Part shown: one piece after another, positions 58,640 through 64,000 of the stretch | How positions within the stretch are numbered: the first letter of the stretch is position 1 | Layout of the letters: the number at the start of each line of letters is the position of its first letter | Source of the DNA: Sthenelais limicola | Lineage: Eukaryota; Annelida; Polychaeta; Phyllodocida; Sigalionidae | Direction of reading: 5' to 3' | Assembly: GCA_942159475.1 (NCBI GenBank) | Contig: OW804097.1 | Location: 36,964,298 to 37,028,297 of the forward strand | Length of the DNA: 64,000 bases | Program-made: the position numbers and the translations under genes | Notes under the pieces: model-generated | Told to the model about the DNA's origin: nothing | The model's database searches: none | What the model saw: the letters and a program-made list of their open reading frames with translations, nothing else

Positions 58640-59370
58640 ATGTGCAATATCCTCGATCATCTTTGCGTTAAAAAAAATGGAACTTTTTGTTGTTCACTTG
58701 TAGAGGGAAGCGCCTTTGAGCATAGTTTAGATCCTAGACCTGAGAGATGCCAATCTGGCCGGGGCTATTCATGAGGAAATTTCTGCCAAAATCTGTGTTT
58801 ATTCGTGAGAAATTGGATTGACGGCCGGCGTCGCTTGGGCTATTTAACGCAGACGACATTTTGCCTGATAGGAGAGGCGAACGACAACGACCCCAGCGGA
58901 TTATGTCAGAAGTGAGAGGTTTGCCTTGAGGTCAAGCGGAAGTAACCTTCTATCCCGCCTTCTATCGAGGAGAACAGGAGTGATGTTGTCATGTAATCCC
59001 GCCTGGGGGCGCCCTTGTTGTCGGAAGGGGAGGAGGCTGTCTGGAGAAAAGCACAGGAAAAGAGGACATTCTAGGACCGACCGTATAGACTGAAAATGTT
59101 TGGATTAAATTGGGCCACGGTATTGAGATGTTTGCGGGGCTTTGCATAGGCGGAGATGAAGTTAAGAGATAGGCAGGGTGTTCGGGGATGTTCGGGGGTG
59201 TCCGGGGGTGTTCGGGGGTGTTCGGGTCGGAAACAGGAGGTGGGATCGATTTGAAGGAAGAGTATCAATGAGAAGGGACAGGATATAAGGGCAGTGGGTG
59301 AGTGCCAGAAGATTGGACCAAAACAAGACAAGAAAAGCAAAATACCTTTCTCAGAAGCACCTTTTTAATT
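58640..59370. other. Spacer with a small GC-richer patch and a decamer repeat
   Basis: No gene. 58800-59060 is GC-richer than its surroundings. About five units of GGTGTTCGGG lie at 59177-59227. Confidence 0.45.
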
Positions 59371-59379
59371 ATAGAAATA

Positions 59380-59766
59380 TGATATGTTTTAGGAATATGA
59401 GTCACAAGTCGCAATATATGGATTTTGAGATATCATCATATTTGAAAAGATGAGATCAAGTTGGACATTTAATAAGTGTTTCCATATTCTACGTTTGATA
59501 TTTTTTTTTTTTTAAACAAAGTTTGCAATGTTTCTGGATGGATAATTACCAGTAAAGTAACTAAAAAAATTCCATATGAAGGCCTCCAAAACGCAAGGAT
59601 ATATTCAATTCAAAGTCCCGAAATGTGTTACATAGATTCATATGACGATAAGTACTAAACCCTCTAAAAATCAGAATATTCCAATAAAGAGATATCTTGT
59701 CGAAAAAACACTTTAAAAAATATCAATTTTGCGACTTGTGACTCATTTTACTGGAACACATCACAA
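59380..59766 (-). mobile_element. TGAGTCA-family MITE
   Basis: Both ends keep TGAGTCA/TGACTCA; the left terminus is eroded (ATGATATGTTTTAGGAATAT). Confidence 0.83.
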
Positions 59767-59843
59767 ATAATATACACTATATTAAGCAATATTTCCTAAC
59801 AATATACATGTAAAAGGCACCAACTGCACCCTAGCACATATAT

Positions 59844-60078
59844 GGGTCAGATTTTCAGAAACTGTACAATTGGCAGCTATACACATTTAGTAAATTCTGC
59901 TAAATTAAGCTGCAATTAGGTCAATATTAGGTGAATTCGAGTATATTTGGCATTGCATTGATTGTAGCAATCTTTTTGATTACGTTGATCTGTATTTTGA
60001 ACTTTATTTTCGCCTGAAATTTGGGTTATTTCAAAGAATTAGTGAAGCTGAATTGTACATTTTCTGGAGACTTCACCC
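59844..60078 (+). mobile_element. GGGTCAG-family MITE, variant 3' end
   Basis: The right end is CTGGAGACTTCACCC. Exact flanking duplication ATAT. Confidence 0.92.
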
Positions 60079-60267
60079 ATATAAGGAACGCCATCACGTG
60101 TATCAATCTAAATTAGTCTTACTTTAATTCTATCAACATCCCCGGAACAAATTAAAGATCACTATCGACCAGATATAATCACTGCATGGGAATCGTTAGC
60201 ATGATTGAGCGTACTGCAACCAATTAAAGGAACAATTCAAAAATCTTGTTTACACCAACAATATAAT

Positions 60268-60495
60268 AGGTGAAACCGCCAGAAAATGTACAATTCACCT
60301 TCACCAATCCTTTCAAATAACCCAACTTTAAGACATAAATCAGGTTGAAAATACAGTTCAACATAACCAAACAGATTCTTTGAAACAAGGCAATGGGAAA
60401 TATACCCAGATATACCTAGTATCGACCATTTTACAGCCTAATTTAGCAGAATTTACTAAATTTGTAGATTTGTACATTTTCTGAAAATCTTACTC
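60268..60495 (-). mobile_element. GGGTCAG-family MITE, variant 3' end
   Basis: The 3' end (left) is AGGTGAAACCGCCAGAAAAT; the right end is diverged (CTGAAAATCTTACTC). Confidence 0.88.
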
Positions 60496-60801
60496 TATAA
60501 CAATAGCATTAGACGTAGAGAGAAAACAATTATCAGTGGGAATATGAATAGGATGGAGGCGCTTAGAGGTAGAGCCATTACGATAGCTTACACATGAGGG
60601 CACGGGGTTCCTCACATAACTACCCAATAAACATTATGCTTTATCTCCTGTGAAAATAATTATACAGCCTTGGTGTGAACGACTATGGCACCATAGTTAC
60701 AAATAACCACCGGCTCAACACTACCCAGGTGTGAAATATTTCACACAGTTTATCCACTGATGTATGATGTATATTATCTACCGCTCCTGGTTATAGCAGG
60801 T

Positions 60802-61040
60802 GGGTCAGATTTTCAGAAAATGTACAATTCGCCTTCACCAAAGCTTTCAAATAACCCACATTTAAGACAAAAATGAGCTTCAAAATACAGTTTAATATAA
60901 CAGAACTGATACTTTAAATCAATGCGATGTCAAATATACACATAAATACTCCGTATTTATAATTTTTCAGCCTAATTTAGTAGAATTTCCTTAATATAAA
61001 TGTACAGCTGCCAATTGTATATTTTCTGAAAATATGACCC
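60802..61040 (-). mobile_element. GGGTCAG-family MITE
   Basis: Full length with standard ends on both sides. Flanks differ (AGGT, ATAT). Confidence 0.9.
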
Positions 61041-61417
61041 ATATATTGGTGGAGGACGAACTCGCCTGGTCATACTAAACTTAGCATGCCTTCAGGCCAG
61101 TCCATTCCATGCTTTGTAGTTGGTGTATATATGGGTCAGATTTTCAGAAAATGTACAATTGGCAACTCTACACATTTAGAAAATTTTGCTACATTAGGCT
61201 GAAAAATGATGAATACTGGGTATATCTGTATATTTGGTATTGTGTTGATTTAAAGTATCTGTTTTGCTATCCCATATGGAAAAACAGCCCAGTAACCCGG
61301 TCTAATGGCAGACCAACAAACCGGTATGTGGCCTTAATAAACCGGTAACGGTAGTGGGGTAAATTCACATGCAAATGAGCTAATAGACCAGTTTTCAATA
61401 ACCCGGCAACGGGCCGG

Positions 61418-61810
61418 GGAATCCAATGGAACGGCTACAGCCCGGGAATCCAATGGAACGGCTACGACCCGGGAATCCAATGGAACGGCTACGGCCCGGG
61501 AATCCAATGGAACGGCTACGACCCGGGAATCCAATGGAACGGCTACGGCCCGGGAATCCAATGGAACGGCTACGGCCCGGGAATCCAATGGAACGGCTAC
61601 GGCCCGGGAATCCAATGGAAAGGCTACTGCCCGGGAATCCAATGGAAAGGCTACTGCCCGGGAATCCAATGGAACGGCAACGGCCCGGGAATCCAATGGA
61701 ACGGCAACGGCCCGGGAATCCAATGGAACGGCAACGGCCCGGGAATCCAATGGAACGGCAACGGCCCGGGAATCCAATGGAACGGCAAAGGCCCGGGAAT
61801 CCAATGGAAT
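61418..61810. repeat. Minisatellite, 27-bp unit, about 14.5 copies
   Basis: Unit GGAATCCAATGGAACGGCTA then CGGCCCG. Copies fall into three blocks by variant: about seven with CGGCTACGG, two with AGGCTACTG, five with CGGCAACGG. Because the unit is nine codons long without stops, both strands are open for about 150 codons; this does not indicate a gene. Confidence 0.95.
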
Positions 61811-62519
61811 CCAGTTACCACATGCACATGACCCAGTTACATATCCTGACTGCTACTATTTATATTTGAATTGTATTGAGTATTGGGGTGGCAGTTATTA
61901 TATAGGTCATAGCTCTTCTTTAAATCCCAAACAACTACTATCACTTCATGTCAGATATGATGAAATACATTAATGCTTGAATGCTACTCACTATGTTCAT
62001 TCTTAAGACTAGCGTAAACAGAGATCCAAATTGAAAAAAGTTTAAAGACTACTATTCTATTGCTTAATAGGTTTCCTCTTACCTTTTGTCATAAACATAG
62101 ACACTCTTGGATAATCCTTGCTGCTGATATGGCATAAACCTACTCCAGGTCTTAATGAAATATATGCAGTATATTGTAGAGAGATATGTCTAGCCCATGT
62201 AGTAGCCATATATATACCTACAGCTGTTGCTAGTTCCCTGTTGTACTGAATTCAAATCAGCTTCAATATAGTATCCAAAGGACCAGTCAACCTGGATGTA
62301 ACTTTACATGAGTCACTGTACATATGTAAACCATTGCTAACTTAAGCAGTCTCAGATCTTCAGCACAATACAGTGTAATCCAAGTTCATCAAGCTGCTTA
62401 CTGAATGACAGTTGAACTTCAAATGACAGTTGAACTCAAAAGATGTGTGTGCACACACTTCTGTGATGTCATCAGTCTCTGTGTAATGTTCAATAAACCG
62501 GCAATGGCAGCCTTTGGAA

Positions 62520-62652
62520 TAAGTTTGTTAAATAAAGTCTATGTTCAACGAAACGGCAATGGCAGACTTTGGAATAAATCTATGTTCAATGGAACAGCAA
62601 CGGCAGACTTTGGAATAAGTTAATGTTCAATGGAACAGCAATGGCAGACTTA
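62520..62652. repeat. Three tandem units of about 45 bp
   Basis: TATGTTCAA.GAAAC.GCAA.GGCAGACTTTGGAATAA occurs three times. The aatggaac.gcaacggc core is shared with the 27-bp minisatellite unit in the same element. Confidence 0.75.
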
Positions 62653-62854
62653 TGTAAATTAGGATTGGGATCAATAGCCCAGAAAAACTGGGCTATTGGT
62701 CTGTCATTGATCTGTCATTACCGGTTTATTAACTTTTCATTTCTGTATGGGATGTTAAACTATGTTTTGAAGCTAATCTTAGTCCTAAATGTGGGTTAAT
62801 TGAGAGGATTGGTAAAGGTGAATTGTACATTTTCTAAAAATCTGACCCATATAT

Positions 62855-63098
62855 GGGGAAATTTCCATAAAATGTAGCCTACAACTCACCGCCTTCCCCA
62901 ATCTTCTCAAATTACCCCAATTTAAGACAAAAATTAGGTTAACAATTCAGTTCAACATAACCAAATAGATTATTTGAATCAAGGCAATACAAAATATAGT
63001 CAGATATATCTATAGTATTGAACATTTTACAGTCAAATTTGGCAGGTTCTACTGAATGTCTAGGGCGGCCTATTGTACATTTTTTGAAGACCGGACCC
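62855..63098 (-). mobile_element. GGGTCAG-family MITE, abutting the previous copy
   Basis: The 3' end (left) is GGGGAAATTTCCATAAAATG, an eroded variant terminus; the right end is TTGAAGACCGGACCC. ATAT lies on both sides. Confidence 0.82.
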
Positions 63099-63350
63099 AT
63101 ATACATGCATAGTGATTCATAGAAGACCGTTGTTTACATCAGACGGTACGAAATGAGTTATTATTGAAAAAAAAGTGGTTTAAGCAGTTTTTACATGGCA
63201 TAGTTGTCGGTTTCAGAACTCTTTTCATTTTATTTTTTTTCAAAAATTGGAAAATAAGTTAGATTTCCATCATTCGTCCAACAAAATATTTTAATAAGAC
63301 ATTTTGAAGTCTTAATTATGAACGTTCTACATGGTTCTCCTCACATGAAT

Positions 63351-63833
63351 GGGTCAGATCGTCAGAACATGTGGGTCAGATTTTCAGAAAATGTACAATT
63401 CAACATCGCCAATCCTCTCAAATAACCCAAATTTCAGACGAAAATAAAGTTAAAAATACAGTTCAACACCTAACCAAACAGATTGCTAAAATCAATGCAA
63501 TGCCGAATACTCTCGAATTTATTTACCTAGTATAGACCAAATTGCAGTCTAATTTAGCAGAATTTACTAAATATGTACAGCTGCCAATTGTACATTTTCT
63601 AAAAATCTGACCCATGTATAACTCTACAATTGGCAGCTCTACATATAAATTCTCCTAAATAGGGCTGGAAATTGGTGTATACCGCGTATATCTATAAAAA
63701 AAATGGTATTTGTTATTTTAAAATATCCGCTCTGCTATGCCGAAATTTATTTTAAACCTCATTTTTGCCGTACACTTCGGTTATTTAAAAGGATTGACCA
63801 AGATCAATTGTACATTTTCTGAAGACTTGAGCC
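63351..63833 (+). mobile_element. GGGTCAG-family MITE interrupted by another copy of itself
   Basis: The outer copy: 63351-63372 plus 63614-63833. The right end is diverged (CTGAAGACTTGAGCC). Confidence 0.82.
63373..63613 (-). mobile_element. GGGTCAG-family MITE, inner copy of a self-nest
   Basis: Full length. Exact flanking duplication ATGT, which is the ATGT of the outer copy's own terminal repeat (gaaaATGTacaatt). Confidence 0.92.
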
Positions 63834-64000
63834 AGGAATTGGTGTCCTCAGATAACCTCATCCATCATCTTATTCAAGGGAACTAGTTATATTTTATGCG
63901 CTAAGTAAGTTCACTATATTGTTACTTAGTGTCACTGTAGTACCATCCTGCTTCAATGCATCATTCTATGTTGACAGGCGTACCTGATTCATGGTATTAG

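Larger units (their letters stand above)
61271..62751. mobile_element. 1.48-kb TIR element carrying a minisatellite
   Basis: Ends CCCATATGGAAAAACAGCCC and, inverted, CCCATACAGAAATGAAAAGT, both followed within 30 bp by aaaCCGGT or cCCGGT. AT lies on both sides, and uninserted copies of the host MITE read gctatgtt, so the boundaries are exact. A 2-bp AT duplication recalls ISL2EU-type elements, from memory and unverified. There is no transposase. Confidence 0.75.
61133..62848 (+). mobile_element. GGGTCAG-family MITE split by a 1.5-kb insertion
   Basis: The parts 61133-61270 and 62752-62848 join into a normal element. Exact flanking duplication ATAT. Confidence 0.9.

Noticed and set aside
61334..61869. 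Two overlapping frames of about 150 codons on opposite strands made of nine-residue repeats
   Set aside because: The 27-bp minisatellite unit is a multiple of three without stops, so both strands are open automatically.
26278..63833. CRISPR-like array of the repeated GGGTCAG...CTGACCC units
   Set aside because: Spacing is irregular, the units are long inverted-repeat elements in both orientations, and the setting is eukaryotic.
26278..63833. TA target duplication for the GGGTCAG family (Tc1/mariner assignment)
   Set aside because: Copies with ACTT, TAAA and ACAT flanks show exact 4-bp duplications; TA is apparent only where the duplication is ATAT.

Overview
The window reads as AT-rich nuclear DNA from an animal, most likely a marine invertebrate. 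There are no operons or prokaryotic signals. Coding sequence is split into small exons with GT/AG boundaries, a THAP zinc finger (a domain known from animals) is present, and the intergenic DNA is packed with short non-autonomous transposons, hairpin elements and minisatellites. The species cannot be named from the sequence alone. No rRNA, tRNA or CRISPR array was seen.

Region 1, 0-4.2 kb: no recognisable gene. It holds a small CpG-containing patch with an NRF1-type palindrome near 1.2 kb and a few weak open frames.

Region 2, 4.2-25.1 kb: two intron-rich genes, both on the minus strand. The larger runs from about 21.0 to 4.27 kb. Ten consecutive exons (15169 down to 4267) join in a consistent reading phase to about 1,274 codons. 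They encode a Cys/His-rich region followed by a KDZ (Kyakuja-Dileera-Zisupton) type transposase domain. Two further exons at 20.9 and 20.6 kb, on the same strand upstream, encode a THAP zinc finger and are probably the start of the same gene. The linking exons near 17 kb do not join cleanly, and one carries a one-base frameshift. Upstream and in the same direction, a four-exon gene (25065 to 22693) encodes an unrecognised protein of about 309 residues with a transposon-protein-like C-terminus. The two may be partners in one large DNA transposon or a pair of genes derived from one. Introns hold a dead LINE reverse transcriptase fragment (7.7-8.4 kb), a long GA-rich satellite (15.9-16.9 kb) and small hairpins. 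A rearranged partial copy of the upstream gene lies at 21.3-21.5 kb.

Region 3, 26-64 kb: essentially no genes but an extremely dense repeat landscape. Two families dominate. The first (32 copies seen, about 235 bp, ends GGGTCAG...CTGACCC) shows 4-bp target duplications at many copies, has a distinct variant 3' terminus in a subset, and has twice inserted into its own terminal repeat. The second (11 copies, about 410 bp) carries AP-1-like TGAGTCA sites in its terminal repeats. Other elements are nested in these: a 1.1-kb TTAA-flanked element, a 1.1-kb element flanked by an 8-bp repeat, a candidate solo LTR, and a 1.5-kb element carrying a 27-bp minisatellite. Also present are a pogo-like MITE, several long hairpins, and a 48-bp retroposon tail with perfect flanking repeats.

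The strongest biology is the THAP/Cys-rich/KDZ gene with its neighbour, and the layered mobile-element record to its right. All family names rest on recognition by eye; no search was run.
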